Of a DNA stretch of 64,000 nucleotides, positions 26,232 to 36,452 are shown piece after piece. Source of the DNA: Acidovorax temperans (GTDB lineage: Bacteria > Pseudomonadota > Gammaproteobacteria > Burkholderiales > Burkholderiaceae_C); the NCBI RefSeq assembly GCF_006716905.1, contig NZ_VFPV01000001.1, forward strand, positions 932,001 to 996,000, in the 5' to 3' direction. Under the pieces are notes generated by a model. It was not told the origin of the DNA, did no database searches, and worked only from the letters and a program-made list of their open reading frames with translations. Position numbers and translations under genes: made by a program. The stretch's first letter is position 1; every line of letters begins with the position of its first letter.

Positions 26232-27688
26232 CATTCAGTCCCTCCATTTCCCAGCACCCAGGTGTCTTTGGTGCCCCCGCCTTGCGATGAATTCACCACC
26301 AGAGAGCCCTCTTGCAAGGCCACACGGGTCAGGCCGCCGGCCACCATCTGCACTTCGCGGCCGCTCAGCACAAAGGGGCGCAGGTCGATGTGGCGGGGGG
26401 CTATGCCGCTTTCCACATAGGTGGGGCAGCTCGACAGGCTGAGCGTGGGCTGGGCGATGTAGCCCGCCGGGTTGGCCAGCAGTGCGCGGCGGAAGTCTTC
26501 GATCTCGGCCTGCGTGGCGGCGGGGCCGATGAGCATGCCGTAGCCACCCGCGCCATGTACTTCCTTGACTACCAGGTCTTTGAGGTTTGCCAGCACGTAC
26601 TGCAGATCGTCTTGCTTGCGGCACATCCAGGTGGGCACGTTCTTCAGGATGGGTTCCTGGCCCAGGTAGAAGCGAATCATCTCGGGCACGTAGGGGTAGA
26701 CCGATTTGTCGTCGGCCACGCCCGTGCCCACGGCGTTGCAGATGGCCACGTTGCCTGCGCGGTACGCCTCCATCAGGCCATGGCAGCCCAACGTGGAGTT
26801 GGGGCGGAACACCTGCGGATCGAGGAAGTCATCGTCCACGCGGCGGTAGATCACATCCACCCGCTGCAGGCCACGCGTGGTGCGCATGTAGACGAACTTG
26901 TCGCGCACCACCAGGTCTTGCCCTTCGACCAGCTCCACACCCATCTGCTGGGCCAGGAAGGCGTGCTCGAAGTAAGCACTGTTGTGCATGCCCGGCGTGA
27001 GCACCACCACCGTGGGGTCGTCCGCCGTGGCAGGGGCGCTGGCACGCAGAGTGTCCAGCAACAGGTCGGGGTAGTGGGCCACGGGCGCCACCTTGTGCAG
27101 GCTGAACAGCTCGGGGAAGAGCCGCATCATCATCTTGCGGTTTTCCAGCATGTAGCTCACGCCGCTGGGCACGCGCAGGTTGTCTTCCAGCACGTAGTAC
27201 TCGCCCTGGCCCTGCGCGTCGGGCGCGCGCACGATGTCGATTCCCGCAATGTGCGCGTAGATGTTCTGCGGCACCTGCACGCCCGCCATCTCGGGGCGGT
27301 ACTGGGCGTTGTTGAGGATCAGGTCGGCCGGCACCACGCCCGCGCGCAGGATGTCTTGACCGTGATAAACGTCGTGGATGAAACGGTTGAGCGCTGTGAC
27401 GCGCTGCACCAGCCCCTGCTGCATGCGGCTCCACTCGTGGGCGGGGATGATGCGGGGGATGAGGTCAAACGGGATGAGCCGCTCGTTGCCTGCCCCGCTT
27501 TCGTCCTTGGCGCCATACACGGCAAAGGTGATGCCCACACGCCGGAAGATCATCTCGGCTTCGGCCCGGCGATCCTGCATCACCCCAGGGGGTTGCTGCG
27601 CCAGCCAGTGCGCATAGCGCTTGTAGTGCTCGCGCACGTCACTGCCATCAAAGGGCAGCATGGCGTACATCTCGTCAAATTTCTGCAT
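26231..27688 (-). CDS. Circularly permuted ATP-grasp type 2 protein
   Basis: A 485-residue protein of the CP_ATPgrasp_2 (DUF404/DUF407) family. It starts MQKFDEMYAMLPFDGSDVRE and shows the typical segments ERLIPFDLIPRIIPAHEW, YYVLEDNLRVPSGVSYMLEN, VVKEVHGAGGYGMLIGP and YIAQPTLSLS. ATP-grasp enzymes join a carboxylate to an amine; the substrate of this branch is unknown. It lies first in an operon with alpha-E. A transglutaminase-like third member seen in many such operons is not next to it here. Confidence 0.92.
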   Translation of the reverse strand: MQKFDEMYAMLPFDGSDVREHYKRYAHWLAQQPPGVMQDRRAEAEMIFRRVGITFAVYGAKDESGAGNERLIPFDLIPRIIPAHEWSRMQQGLVQRVTALNRFIHDVYHGQDILRAGVVPADLILNNAQYRPEMAGVQVPQNIYAHIAGIDIVRAPDAQGQGEYYVLEDNLRVPSGVSYMLENRKMMMRLFPELFSLHKVAPVAHYPDLLLDTLRASAPATADDPTVVVLTPGMHNSAYFEHAFLAQQMGVELVEGQDLVVRDKFVYMRTTRGLQRVDVIYRRVDDDFLDPQVFRPNSTLGCHGLMEAYRAGNVAICNAVGTGVADDKSVYPYVPEMIRFYLGQEPILKNVPTWMCRKQDDLQYVLANLKDLVVKEVHGAGGYGMLIGPAATQAEIEDFRRALLANPAGYIAQPTLSLSSCPTYVESGIAPRHIDLRPFVLSGREVQMVAGGLTRVALQEGSLVVNSSQGGGTKDTWVLGNGGTE

Positions 27689-27775
27689 GGACGGGCCTCC
27701 TGTAGTCAGGATAGCAAGTTGCGCGCCCGCCTTGGGGCTGGGCTGTGCAAAAGCAGCACAAACCCTGACAGGACC

Positions 27776-30409
27776 TCAGGGCACGGTGTGCTGCCAATAG
27801 CGCCGCCCCGTATCCCGCTCGCAGGCCACCGTGTCGGGGTAGGCAGAAGACCAGATCGCCGCACCGCAGCGGGCCGACTCCACCACGGGCACCTGGCGTT
27901 GGGCGTAGCGCTGCAACACTTCGGGTGCAGGGTGGCCAAAGCGGTTGCGGTAGCCCGCCTGCACCAAGGCGGTGCGCGGCTGTACCGCGTCCAGAAACGC
28001 GGGGCTGGACGAGGTCTTGCTGCCGTGGTGCGGAACCAGCAGCACGTCGGCTTTGACCGGAGCGGAGCGGGCCAGCAGGGTTTGCTCCTGCGCGGCTTCG
28101 ATGTCCCCCACCAGCAGTGCCACGGCCTGCGCGTGCGGGCCGCCTTCCGCGCTGGCCACGCGCAACACGCAGCTTGCCGTGTTGGGGCGGGCCGGCTTGT
28201 CGGGCTCGGCGCCCGTGGGGTGCAGCACCTCAAAAACCACGCCGTCCCACACCCAGCGCTGCCCCGCCAGGCACGGTGTGGCCGGGCGCAAGCCCTGCAG
28301 CGCATGCTCGGCTTCGATCGACCCTGTCAACGCCGCCCCTGGCTGCTGTGCCAGCACGGCGGCCGCACCCCCGGTGTGGTCGGCATCGCGGTGGCTGAGC
28401 ATGAGGACATCCACCCGTTCGCCCAGCGCCCGCAGCAGGGGCACCAGCACGCGGTGGCCCGCGTCGCTTTCGCGGCTAAAGCGCGGGCCTGCGTCGTACA
28501 GCAAGGTGTGTGTGGCCGTGCGCACCAGCACGGCATTGCCCTGGCCAATGTCGGGCGCCAGCAGCTCAAACTGGCCCGGCGCAGGCCTAGGCGCCTGCCA
28601 GCACAGCAAGGGCACCAGCAGCGGCACAGACCACAAGCGCAACTGCCACGGCAGGCGCATGGCCAGCAGGCAGGCGCCCAACAAGGCCAGCACCCCGGCC
28701 CACAACGGTGCTGCGGGCAAAAACACCACCGCCCAGGGCCAACTGGCCAGCCACTGCAGGCCCGCCGCCAGGGGCTGCAAAGCCCACGCCGCCAGCGACC
28801 ACAACGGCGCCCACACCACCCCGGCCAGCGCCAGGGGCGTGACCACCAGCGTGACCCACGGTATGGCCAGCAAGTTGGCCGCAAACCCCACCAGCGACAC
28901 CTGGCCAAACAGCAGCAGGCTCAGCGGCGTGAGCGCCAGCGTCACCACCCACTGCTCACGCAATAATGCATAAAAATGGCCTCTAGCGCCTTTAGGATAA
29001 GCGTCAGCAGCTACAGAATCAGTAGCAAACAACACCCCCACGGCCACAAAGCTCAGCCAGAACCCAGCCTGCCACAGCGCCCAGGGGTCAGTCAGCACCA
29101 CGGCAGCGCAGGCCAGCAACCACACCTGCGGCCAGGGCCAGCGACGGCCGCTGAGCTGCAGGGCCGCCACCACGGTCAGCATGGTCACCGTGCGCTGCGC
29201 GGGCACACCCCAGCCGCTGAACAAGGCGTAGCCGCCCGCCAGCACCACGCCACACACCAGGGCCGCCGTGGGCGCTGGCACCGCCAGGCACAACCCGGCT
29301 GAACGCCGCCACAGCAGCCGCACCAGGGCAGCGGCCAGCCAGGCAAACAAGGTGATGTGCAGGCCAGAAATGCTCATCAGGTGCGCCACGCCCGTGGCAC
29401 GGAAGATGTCCCAATCTGCACGGTCGATGGCCCGCTGGTCGCCCGTGACCAGGGCGGCCACTACTCCGGCCACGCGCTGGGCGGAGGCCTCTTCGTCTAC
29501 CGCAGGGCTGCTGGCCAGGCGCTGAAAGATGGCGTCGCGCACCGACTGGCGCCATTGCTCCACCGGGTGCTGCCAAGTGGTACCCAGCCGCTCCGGGGGC
29601 TGGTCTTTGGGGCCTGCACGCACATAGCCCGTGGCCTGCACGCCCTGCTCCCACAGCCACAGTTCGTAGTCGAAGCCGTGCGGGTTGCGCAACCCGTGGG
29701 GCGCTTTCAGGCGCACGGTCATGCGCCAGCGCTCTCCTGCGCGCAGCTCGGGCGGCTGGCGCTGCAAATCGACCAGGCCCTGGGCGTCACGCAGCACGCC
29801 GCCGTACCAGGACACATCAATCAACGGAGGCACCTGGGGTGCAGTGTCCGGGCGCTCGGGGGCGCGGGCGCGGCCCGCATCGGGCGCGGCATCCGCCCAC
29901 TCGGCAGACTCCACCTGCAAGCGCAGGCGCACCCCGGCCTCGGTGCGCTGGGGCATGGCTGCCACCACGGCGGTGATGCGCACGTCCTGTCCTTCCATCG
30001 CCGCAGGCAGGCCCTGCCGGGCAAACCCACTGGCTCGCAAGCCACACAGGGCAAAGGCGGCAACCGCCGCCCAGGCCAGCGTGGCCACCCACCCCCAGGC
30101 CCGCCACCAGCGCCGCCCCGCAATGTTCTGACCCAGCCAGCGCCTGCGCAGCGGTGGGTAGCACAGCACGCAGGCTCCCACCACGCCCATCGCCGCCAAG
30201 GCACTGCCGTACGCCCACATCGCCCACAGCTCGGGTTGGCACAGCTGCAGCGCGGAGCCCGCCAATACACCGCACAACATGGCAGGCAAAGGCCACAGTC
30301 TGCGAACACCGTCATCGCCCCCGTGCACACCGGGCGTTGAATGAGCGGCCTCCCCATCCCCTGGGCGGGAAGCAGGAGAGTGGCTATTAGAGGGGCTTAT
30401 GCCAAACAT
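27776..30409 (-). CDS. comEC: DNA internalization-related competence protein ComEC/Rec2
   Basis: An 877-residue protein forming the inner-membrane channel for DNA uptake. The N-terminal helices and OB-like DUF4131 region (about residues 40-250) are followed by the competence membrane domain (HLMSISGLHITLFAWLAAAL, about 345-630). A C-terminal metallo-beta-lactamase domain starts at LLAPDIGQGNAVLVRT and has the metal motif LSHRDADHTGG. The segment DSVAADAYPKGARGHFYAL (28971-29030) is encoded by an in-frame copy of the dispersed repeat in a loop between helices. The frame is intact. Confidence 0.92.
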   Translation of the reverse strand: MFGISPSNSHSPASRPGDGEAAHSTPGVHGGDDGVRRLWPLPAMLCGVLAGSALQLCQPELWAMWAYGSALAAMGVVGACVLCYPPLRRRWLGQNIAGRRWWRAWGWVATLAWAAVAAFALCGLRASGFARQGLPAAMEGQDVRITAVVAAMPQRTEAGVRLRLQVESAEWADAAPDAGRARAPERPDTAPQVPPLIDVSWYGGVLRDAQGLVDLQRQPPELRAGERWRMTVRLKAPHGLRNPHGFDYELWLWEQGVQATGYVRAGPKDQPPERLGTTWQHPVEQWRQSVRDAIFQRLASSPAVDEEASAQRVAGVVAALVTGDQRAIDRADWDIFRATGVAHLMSISGLHITLFAWLAAALVRLLWRRSAGLCLAVPAPTAALVCGVVLAGGYALFSGWGVPAQRTVTMLTVVAALQLSGRRWPWPQVWLLACAAVVLTDPWALWQAGFWLSFVAVGVLFATDSVAADAYPKGARGHFYALLREQWVVTLALTPLSLLLFGQVSLVGFAANLLAIPWVTLVVTPLALAGVVWAPLWSLAAWALQPLAAGLQWLASWPWAVVFLPAAPLWAGVLALLGACLLAMRLPWQLRLWSVPLLVPLLCWQAPRPAPGQFELLAPDIGQGNAVLVRTATHTLLYDAGPRFSRESDAGHRVLVPLLRALGERVDVLMLSHRDADHTGGAAAVLAQQPGAALTGSIEAEHALQGLRPATPCLAGQRWVWDGVVFEVLHPTGAEPDKPARPNTASCVLRVASAEGGPHAQAVALLVGDIEAAQEQTLLARSAPVKADVLLVPHHGSKTSSSPAFLDAVQPRTALVQAGYRNRFGHPAPEVLQRYAQRQVPVVESARCGAAIWSSAYPDTVACERDTGRRYWQHTVP
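28971..29030. repeat. Dispersed palindromic repeat, copy 4, inside comEC
   Basis: TGGCCTCTAGCGCC, TTTAGGATAAGCGTCAGCAG and CTACAGAATCAGTAGCA follow the family pattern with several base changes. It is read through in frame by comEC. Confidence 0.65.
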
Positions 30410-30565
30410 GGGCTGATGCTAATGCGCCGTTGCAACGCCCCAAGCACCGCCGATGCAGCACCGGCTGTGTAACACTTGGCGCCGCAACACCGTGCGGACC
30501 CGGCCAGCGCTTTTTGGAGGCGCGGGCGCCCGCGCTTTCCCTCGCACTTCAACCCAAGGAAAACC

Positions 30566-31024
30566 ATGAGCGTTTACGACAAGCTGAGCGAACTCAACAT
30601 CACCCTGCCCCCCGTGTCCGTGCCTGCGGCCGCCTATGTGCCATATGTGCAAACGGGCAACCTGGTGTTCCTCTCCGGCCACATCGCCCGCAAGGATGGC
30701 AAGCCCTGGGCCGCGCAGTTCGGCAAGAACATCACCACCGATGAAGGCAAACTGGCCGCACGCGCTGTGGCCATCGACCTGCTGGGCACGCTGCACGCTG
30801 CTACAGGTGGTGACCTCAACCGCGTCAAGCGCATCGTCAAGGTGATGAGCCTGGTGAACTCCACCGGCGACTTCACCGAGCAGCACCTGGTGACCAACGG
30901 CGCCAGCGAGCTGCTGGGCCAGGTGTTCGGCGACAAGGGCGTGCACGCCCGCAGCGCCTTCGGCGTGGCACAGATCCCCATGGGCGCTTGCGTGGAGATT
31001 GAGCTGATCGCCGAACTGGCCTGA
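30566..31024 (+). CDS. RidA/YjgF family protein
   Basis: A 152-residue Rid protein. Segments VPYVQTGNLVFLSGHIARKD, GGDLNRVKRIVKVMSLVNST and HARSAFGVAQIPMGACVEIE are typical, including the Arg used for substrate carboxylate binding in active members. Family members hydrolyse reactive enamine/imine intermediates made by PLP enzymes. The start at 30566 follows AAGGAAAACC. It is longer than classical RidA at the N-terminus, so it belongs to another Rid subgroup. Confidence 0.88.
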   Translation: MSVYDKLSELNITLPPVSVPAAAYVPYVQTGNLVFLSGHIARKDGKPWAAQFGKNITTDEGKLAARAVAIDLLGTLHAATGGDLNRVKRIVKVMSLVNSTGDFTEQHLVTNGASELLGQVFGDKGVHARSAFGVAQIPMGACVEIELIAELA

Positions 31025-31038
31025 TCCGGTCGCTCCAC

Positions 31039-31071
31039 AAAAAAAGCCAACCGTTGCCGGTTGGCTTTTTT
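31039..31071. terminator. Bidirectional terminator between the Rid gene and parC
   Basis: The stem AAGCCAACCG/CGGTTGGCTT has a short loop, an A-run on the left and a T-run on the right. It serves two convergent genes. Confidence 0.9.
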
Positions 31072-31095
31072 GTTTGGGTGCTGCGCGCAGCAGCA

Positions 31096-33453
31096 TCACT
31101 CCACGCGGGTAACGGCGTTGGGCTTGAAGCCCAGGTCCGCCGCCTTGCCCTTGCGGCCGCGTGCGGCGCGGGCGTTGTTCAAGCTGCGGATTTCCAGCGT
31201 CTCATCGCGCACCTTGCCACCGCGGCCAATGCCATCCAGCCGAATGCTGCGCGTGTAGGCGGCAGCGCCTGCAAGCTGGTCCTTGTCTTCCAGGTCAATC
31301 AGCATCAGGCCCCGGCCGCCATTGGCCATGGTTTTCAGCTCGGTGATCTCGAACGTGAGGATGCGCCCACCCACCGACGCGCAGGCCACATGTGTGGCCG
31401 GCAGCAGCGGCTTGCTGCCCGTGGTGCCCGCTGCGTGCGAAGGCACGCACACCGTTTCGCCTTCGCCCAGCGAGATGAAGGCCTTGCCGCCCTTTTGGCG
31501 CGAAACCATGTTCTCGACCGCCGCCAAAAAGCCGTAGCCGCCCGAGCTGGACAGCAGCAGCGTGGCGTTGGCCGGGCCTGCAAAGTAGTGCAGCAACTGC
31601 GTACCGGCTTCCAGCTCGATCAGCGTGGTGACCGGTTGGCCATCGCCCCGCGCCCCGGGCAGCAGCGACACAGCCACCGAGTAAACGCGGCCATTGCTGC
31701 CAAAGGCCAGCAAGGTATCGACCGTGCGGCATTCGAACGTGCCGTACAGCCCGTCGCCCGCCTTGAAGGCAAAGCTGGCCGCCTCATGCCCATGGCCGGT
31801 GCGGGCGCGTACCCAGCCTTTTTGCGAGACGACCACCGTCACCGGCTCGTCCACCACCTTGACTTCGGCCACGGCCTTTTTCTCGGCCTGGATCAGCGTG
31901 CGGCGTGCGTCGGCAAAGGTCTTGGCATCCGCCTCGATCTCCTTGACCATGGTGCGGCGCAGCGAGCCGGGGTTGTTCAGGATGTCTTCGAGCTTGCCCT
32001 GGCTTTCGCGCAGCTCTTTCAGCTCTTGCTCGATCTTGATGGCTTCGAGCCGTGCCAGTTGGCGCAGGCGGATCTCGAGAATGTCTTCAGCCTGCCGATC
32101 GCTCAGGTTGAAACGTGCAATCAGCGCCGCCTTGGGCTCCTCGGCGTGGCGGATGATGGCAATCACCTCGTCGATGTTGAGCAGAACCAGTTGCCGCCCT
32201 TCGAGGATGTGGATGCGGTCCAGCACCTTGTTCAGCCGGTGCTGGCTGCGGCGGGTGATGGTGGTCTGGCGGAAGGCGATCCACTCTTCCAGCATCTGGC
32301 GCAGCGACTTTTGCACCGGCTTGCCGTCGAGCCCCACCATGGTGAGGTTGATGGGGGCCGAGGTTTCCAGGCTGGTGTGGGCCAGCAGCGCGGTGATCAG
32401 TTCTTGCTGCGGAGTCTTGCCGGTTTTGGGCTCGAACACCAGGCGCACAGGCGCGTCTTTGCTCGACTCGTCGCGCACCACGTCCAGCACGGCCAGCATG
32501 CTGGCCTTCAGTTGCGTCTGCTCCTGCGTCAGCGCCTTCTTGCCGGCCTTGACCTTGGGGTTGGTGATTTCTTCAATCTCTTCCAGCACGCGCTGGGTGC
32601 TCACGCCGGGCGGCAGCTCGGTCACCACCAGTTGCCACTGGCCACGCGCCATGTCTTCGATCTTCCAGCGCGCGCGCACCTTCAGGCTGCCACGGCCGGT
32701 GCGGTAGGCGTCGGCAATGTCGCCCGCGCTGCTGATGATTTGGCCGCCGCCGGGGTAGTCCGGGCCGGGCACGATGGCCAGCAGCTCGTCCTGGCTCAGC
32801 GATGGCGTCTTGATGAGCGCCACGCACGCATCGGCAATCTCGCGCAGGTTGTGGCTGGGGATCTCGGTGGCCAGGCCCACGGCAATGCCGCTGGCGCCGT
32901 TGAGCAGCGCGAAGGGCAGACGGGCGGGCAGTTGGCGAGGCTCTTCCGTGCTGCCGTCGTAGTTGGGCATGAAATCGACCGTGCCTTCGTCGATTTCATC
33001 GAGCAGCAGGCTGGTGATGCGGGACAGGCGCGCCTCGGTGTAGCGCATGGCCGCAGCGCCGTCACCGTCGCGGCTGCCGAAGTTGCCCTGGCCGTCGATG
33101 AGCGGGTAGCGCTGGGCAAAATCCTGCGCCATGCGCACCAGTGCGTCGTAGGCCGACTGGTCACCGTGGGGGTGGAAGCGGCCCAGCACATCGCCCACCA
33201 CGCGGGCGCTTTTGACGGGCTTGGCGGCAGTGTTGCGCGTGGGGCCGCTGTAGCCCAGGCCCATGCGGTCCATCGAATACAGAATGCGCCGCTGCACAGG
33301 CTTGAGGCCGTCGCACACATCGGGCAGCGCACGGCCTTTGACGACCGACAACGCGTATTCCAGATAGGCGCGCTGGGCGTAGCCCGCCAGGGCCAGCGAG
33401 TCGCCGCCATCATCGCCAGCGGTCGTGAAATCTAAAGTGGGTTGGTCGCTCAT
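31096..33453 (-). CDS. parC: DNA topoisomerase IV subunit A
   Basis: A 785-residue subunit that cuts and rejoins DNA to separate daughter chromosomes. The winged-helix/tower core contains the active-site Tyr138 in [12 protein letters not shown]. The quinolone-region loop reads [13 protein letters not shown], with Gln99 where E. coli has Ser80. The C-terminal half holds a beta-pinwheel-like region. Partner parE lies two genes upstream on the same strand, separated by a transglycosylase gene. Confidence 0.97.
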   Translation of the reverse strand: MSDQPTLDFTTAGDDGGDSLALAGYAQRAYLEYALSVVKGRALPDVCDGLKPVQRRILYSMDRMGLGYSGPTRNTAAKPVKSARVVGDVLGRFHPHGDQSAYDALVRMAQDFAQRYPLIDGQGNFGSRDGDGAAAMRYTEARLSRITSLLLDEIDEGTVDFMPNYDGSTEEPRQLPARLPFALLNGASGIAVGLATEIPSHNLREIADACVALIKTPSLSQDELLAIVPGPDYPGGGQIISSAGDIADAYRTGRGSLKVRARWKIEDMARGQWQLVVTELPPGVSTQRVLEEIEEITNPKVKAGKKALTQEQTQLKASMLAVLDVVRDESSKDAPVRLVFEPKTGKTPQQELITALLAHTSLETSAPINLTMVGLDGKPVQKSLRQMLEEWIAFRQTTITRRSQHRLNKVLDRIHILEGRQLVLLNIDEVIAIIRHAEEPKAALIARFNLSDRQAEDILEIRLRQLARLEAIKIEQELKELRESQGKLEDILNNPGSLRRTMVKEIEADAKTFADARRTLIQAEKKAVAEVKVVDEPVTVVVSQKGWVRARTGHGHEAASFAFKAGDGLYGTFECRTVDTLLAFGSNGRVYSVAVSLLPGARGDGQPVTTLIELEAGTQLLHYFAGPANATLLLSSSGGYGFLAAVENMVSRQKGGKAFISLGEGETVCVPSHAAGTTGSKPLLPATHVACASVGGRILTFEITELKTMANGGRGLMLIDLEDKDQLAGAAAYTRSIRLDGIGRGGKVRDETLEIRSLNNARAARGRKGKAADLGFKPNAVTRVE

Positions 33454-33463
33454 TCGTTAGCGC

Positions 33464-34309
33464 TCATTCATTCGGAATCGTCGGGAGAGGTTCATGGCTG
33501 GCGCGGCTTTGCGCCACCACGGTGTCGGGCGGCAGGTTGCCGCGGTTGTGGGCGCCGCCCTGCAGTTGCATGCGCACCCGCCCAGGGGCCGCACGATGGG
33601 CCTGCACCGGCGCCGGGGGTTTGAGCTGGTGGTACAGCGCCAGCACGGTGCGCACGTAGTTCTGGGTTTCCTTGAAGGCCGGAATCTGGTTACCAGCCCG
33701 CTGCACCGCGCCCTCACCCGCGTTGTAAGCCGCCAGGGCCAGGTCCATGCGGCCGGGGAACAGGTCCAGCAAATAACGCAGGTAGCGCGTGCCCGCAGGC
33801 ACATTGACGGCGGGGTCAGCCAGCTTTTGTTCTAGCGAGCGCTTGGCATCGGCCCGCACGCCAAAGCGGCTGGCCGTGGCGGGCATGAGCTGCATCAGGC
33901 CCACCGCGCCCTTGGGCGATACGGCCTGCGCATCAAAGCCCGACTCGGTGGCAATCAGCGCCTGCAGCAGCTCGTAGTCCACCGCCTGCTGCTCCGACGC
34001 GGCCCGCAGGTGGTGCTTGATGCTTTTGTAGCCTGGCGCAATGTCAAAAAACGCCAGCAGGCGCGCGCCCGCGCTGGGCATGCCATGGGGCGTGACGGGT
34101 GCGTTGGCAGGCATGTCGCGGGTCGAGTCGAACTCAGCCCCCCGGAAAAAAAGCTGGTACCGGGCATCGAGTTGCTCAGCCGCAAAGTGCGTCACCCCGC
34201 GCTCGTCCACATGCGCCCACAGGTCAGCGTGGGCTTGCTGCTGCAAAAAGCAGAGCAGCAAACCCAGCGCTGATAAGCGCAAGAGGCCAATTTTGCTAAA
34301 CAACGTCAT
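33464..34309 (-). CDS. Lytic transglycosylase (SLT family)
   Basis: A 281-residue secreted enzyme that cleaves the MurNAc-GlcNAc bond of peptidoglycan. It has a signal peptide (LSALGLLLCFLQQQAHA), a DUF4124-like start (ADLWAHVDERGVTHFA), then the SLT domain from about residue 100 with catalytic Glu122 in IATESGFDAQAVSPKGAVGLMQ and the NAGEGAV motif. The start at 34309 is chosen for its signal peptide. It sits between parE and parC. Confidence 0.92.
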   Translation of the reverse strand: MTLFSKIGLLRLSALGLLLCFLQQQAHADLWAHVDERGVTHFAAEQLDARYQLFFRGAEFDSTRDMPANAPVTPHGMPSAGARLLAFFDIAPGYKSIKHHLRAASEQQAVDYELLQALIATESGFDAQAVSPKGAVGLMQLMPATASRFGVRADAKRSLEQKLADPAVNVPAGTRYLRYLLDLFPGRMDLALAAYNAGEGAVQRAGNQIPAFKETQNYVRTVLALYHQLKPPAPVQAHRAAPGRVRMQLQGGAHNRGNLPPDTVVAQSRASHEPLPTIPNE

Positions 34310-34342
34310 GGCAGACAGCGGGGGCAAATGCGGCTCAGCACG

Positions 34343-36325
34343 TCAGATATCGATCTCGACCGCATCGCCATGCAGTTCCATCAGCTCACGGCGCGCAGCA
34401 GCTTCGCCCTTGCCCATGAGCTTGGTGATGAGCCCCTCGGTGGCGACAAAGTCCACGTCGCCCAGCTGCACGGGCAGCAGGCGGCGGGTGTCGGGGTTGA
34501 GCGTGGTCTCCCACAACTGCTCGGCGTTCATTTCGCCCAGCCCTTTGAAGCGGCTGATCTGGCACTTCTCGCGCGGCACGCCTTCCTTGGCGCATTTGTC
34601 GAGGATGGCATTGAGTTCACCATCGTCCAGCGCATACATCTTGGCCGCAGGCTTTTTGCCGCGCGCGGGTACGTCCACGCGGAACAGCGGGGGGCGCGCC
34701 ACGTAGATGTGCCCTGCTTCAATGAGCTTGGGAAAGTGACGGAAGAACAGCGTGAGCAGCAGCACCTGGATGTGCGAGCCGTCCACGTCCGCATCGCTCA
34801 AGATGCAAATCTTGCCGTAGCGCAGGCCGCTCAAATCGGGGGTGTCATTGGGCCCATGCGGATCCACACCGATGGCGACCGAGATGTCGTGGATTTCGTT
34901 ATTCGCAAACAGGCGGTCGCGCTCAACCTCCCAGGTATTGAGTACCTTGCCGCGCAGTGGCAGGATGGCCTGGCTCTCCTTGTCGCGGCCCATCTTGGCG
35001 CTGCCGCCAGCCGAGTCGCCCTCCACCAGAAACACCTCGTTGTGGCTGGTGTCGCGGCTTTCGCAGTCCGTCAGCTTGCCAGGCAGCACGGCCACGCCAG
35101 AACCCTTGCGTTTTTCCACCTTCTGGCCTGCCTTCTGGCGCGTTTGCGCGGCCTTGATGGCCAGCTCGGCCAGCTTCTTGCCGTATTCGACATGCTGGTT
35201 CAGCCACAGCTCCAGCGCCGGGCGCACAAAGCCGCTGACCAGACGCACCGCATCGCGCGAATTCAGCCGCTCCTTGATCTGGCCCTGGAACTGTGGGTCC
35301 AGCACCTTGGCGCTCAGCACATAGCTGGCGCGTGCAAACACGTCTTCGGGCAGCAGCTTCACGCCCTTGGGGGCCAGGCTGTGCAGTTCGATGAAGCTTT
35401 TGACGGCGTTGAACAGGCCGTCGCGCAGGCCGCTGTCGTGCGTACCGCCTGCGCTGGTGGGGATCAGGTTGACGTAGCTCTCGCGCACCGGCGCGCCTTC
35501 TTCGGTGAAGGCCACGGCCCACGCGGCGCCTTCACCTTCGGCAAAGCTCTCGTTGCCGCTGTCGGCAAAGCCTTCACCTTCAAACAGGGGGATGACCGGG
35601 TCGGCAGTCAGCGTCTGCGTCAGGTAGTCGCGCAGGCCGCCCTTGTATTGCCAGGTCTGGGTGTCGCGCGTCTTCTCGTTGATGAGCGAGACAGACACGC
35701 CGGGCATCAGCACCGCCTTGCTGCGCAGCAGGTGGGTCAGCTCGCCCATGGGCAGGCTGCTCGATTCAAAGTACTTGGCATCAGGCCACACGCGCACGGT
35801 GGTGCCCTGCTTGCGCTCACCGGCCTCCAGCGGGCGGACCACCAGCGGCTCGACCACATCGCCGCCCGAGAACACCAGGCGTGCCACCTGCCCTTCGCGG
35901 TGGCTGCAAGCCTCCAGCCGCGTAGCCAGTGCGTTGGTCACGCTCACGCCCACGCCGTGCAAGCCGCCCGAGAAGCTGTAAGCCCCGCCCTTGCCCTTGT
36001 CAAACTTGCCGCCCGCGTGCAGGCGGGTGAAGACCAGCTCGATCACCGGGGCCTTTTCCTCGGGGTGCATGCCAAAGGGGATGCCCCGGCCATCGTCTTC
36101 GATGCTCACCGAGCCATCTGTGTGCAGCGTGACCTTGATCTTCTTGCCGTAGCCGGCCAGGGCTTCGTCAGCGGCGTTGTCCAGCACTTCCTGAATGATG
36201 TGCAGGGGGTTGTCGGTGCGGGTGTACATGCCCGGGCGCTGCTTGACGGGCTCCAGGCCCTTGAGCACGCGGATCGAGCCTTCGGAATATTCGCTTGCGG
36301 AAACTGAGGTGGGTTTGGCTGCCAT
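34343..36325 (-). CDS. parE: DNA topoisomerase IV subunit B
   Basis: A 660-residue ATPase subunit. The GHKL domain shows EVLDNAADEALAG, IEDDGRGIPFGMH and GGLHGVGVSV. The TOPRIM domain shows FLVEGDSAGGSAKMGRD and ILSDADVDGSHIQ. The C-terminus is complete. The start at 36325 (MAAKPTSVSASEY) is the family position; longer in-frame starts upstream are not supported. Confidence 0.97.
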   Translation of the reverse strand: MAAKPTSVSASEYSEGSIRVLKGLEPVKQRPGMYTRTDNPLHIIQEVLDNAADEALAGYGKKIKVTLHTDGSVSIEDDGRGIPFGMHPEEKAPVIELVFTRLHAGGKFDKGKGGAYSFSGGLHGVGVSVTNALATRLEACSHREGQVARLVFSGGDVVEPLVVRPLEAGERKQGTTVRVWPDAKYFESSSLPMGELTHLLRSKAVLMPGVSVSLINEKTRDTQTWQYKGGLRDYLTQTLTADPVIPLFEGEGFADSGNESFAEGEGAAWAVAFTEEGAPVRESYVNLIPTSAGGTHDSGLRDGLFNAVKSFIELHSLAPKGVKLLPEDVFARASYVLSAKVLDPQFQGQIKERLNSRDAVRLVSGFVRPALELWLNQHVEYGKKLAELAIKAAQTRQKAGQKVEKRKGSGVAVLPGKLTDCESRDTSHNEVFLVEGDSAGGSAKMGRDKESQAILPLRGKVLNTWEVERDRLFANNEIHDISVAIGVDPHGPNDTPDLSGLRYGKICILSDADVDGSHIQVLLLTLFFRHFPKLIEAGHIYVARPPLFRVDVPARGKKPAAKMYALDDGELNAILDKCAKEGVPREKCQISRFKGLGEMNAEQLWETTLNPDTRRLLPVQLGDVDFVATEGLITKLMGKGEAAARRELMELHGDAVEIDI

Positions 36326-36452
36326 GGCGCGGATTGTAGTGGGGCAGTGCCGCAAAGGCTGGATAAAAAACCAGTCGCGCGCGCCGTCTCTCCCACTGTA
36401 TTGGTCACTGGTGTGCCAGCACAATTCGCCCAATCTGGCTACATTCCTGTGA

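Noticed and set aside
26312..28966. 884-codon plus-strand frame across the ATP-grasp and comEC genes
   Set aside because: It spans two clear genes on the other strand, is rich in His, Gln, Arg and Gly as expected of a reverse-strand shadow, and has no domain.
31054..33435. 793-codon plus-strand frame opposite parC
   Set aside because: It is the antisense shadow of topoisomerase IV subunit A, with no recognisable protein features.
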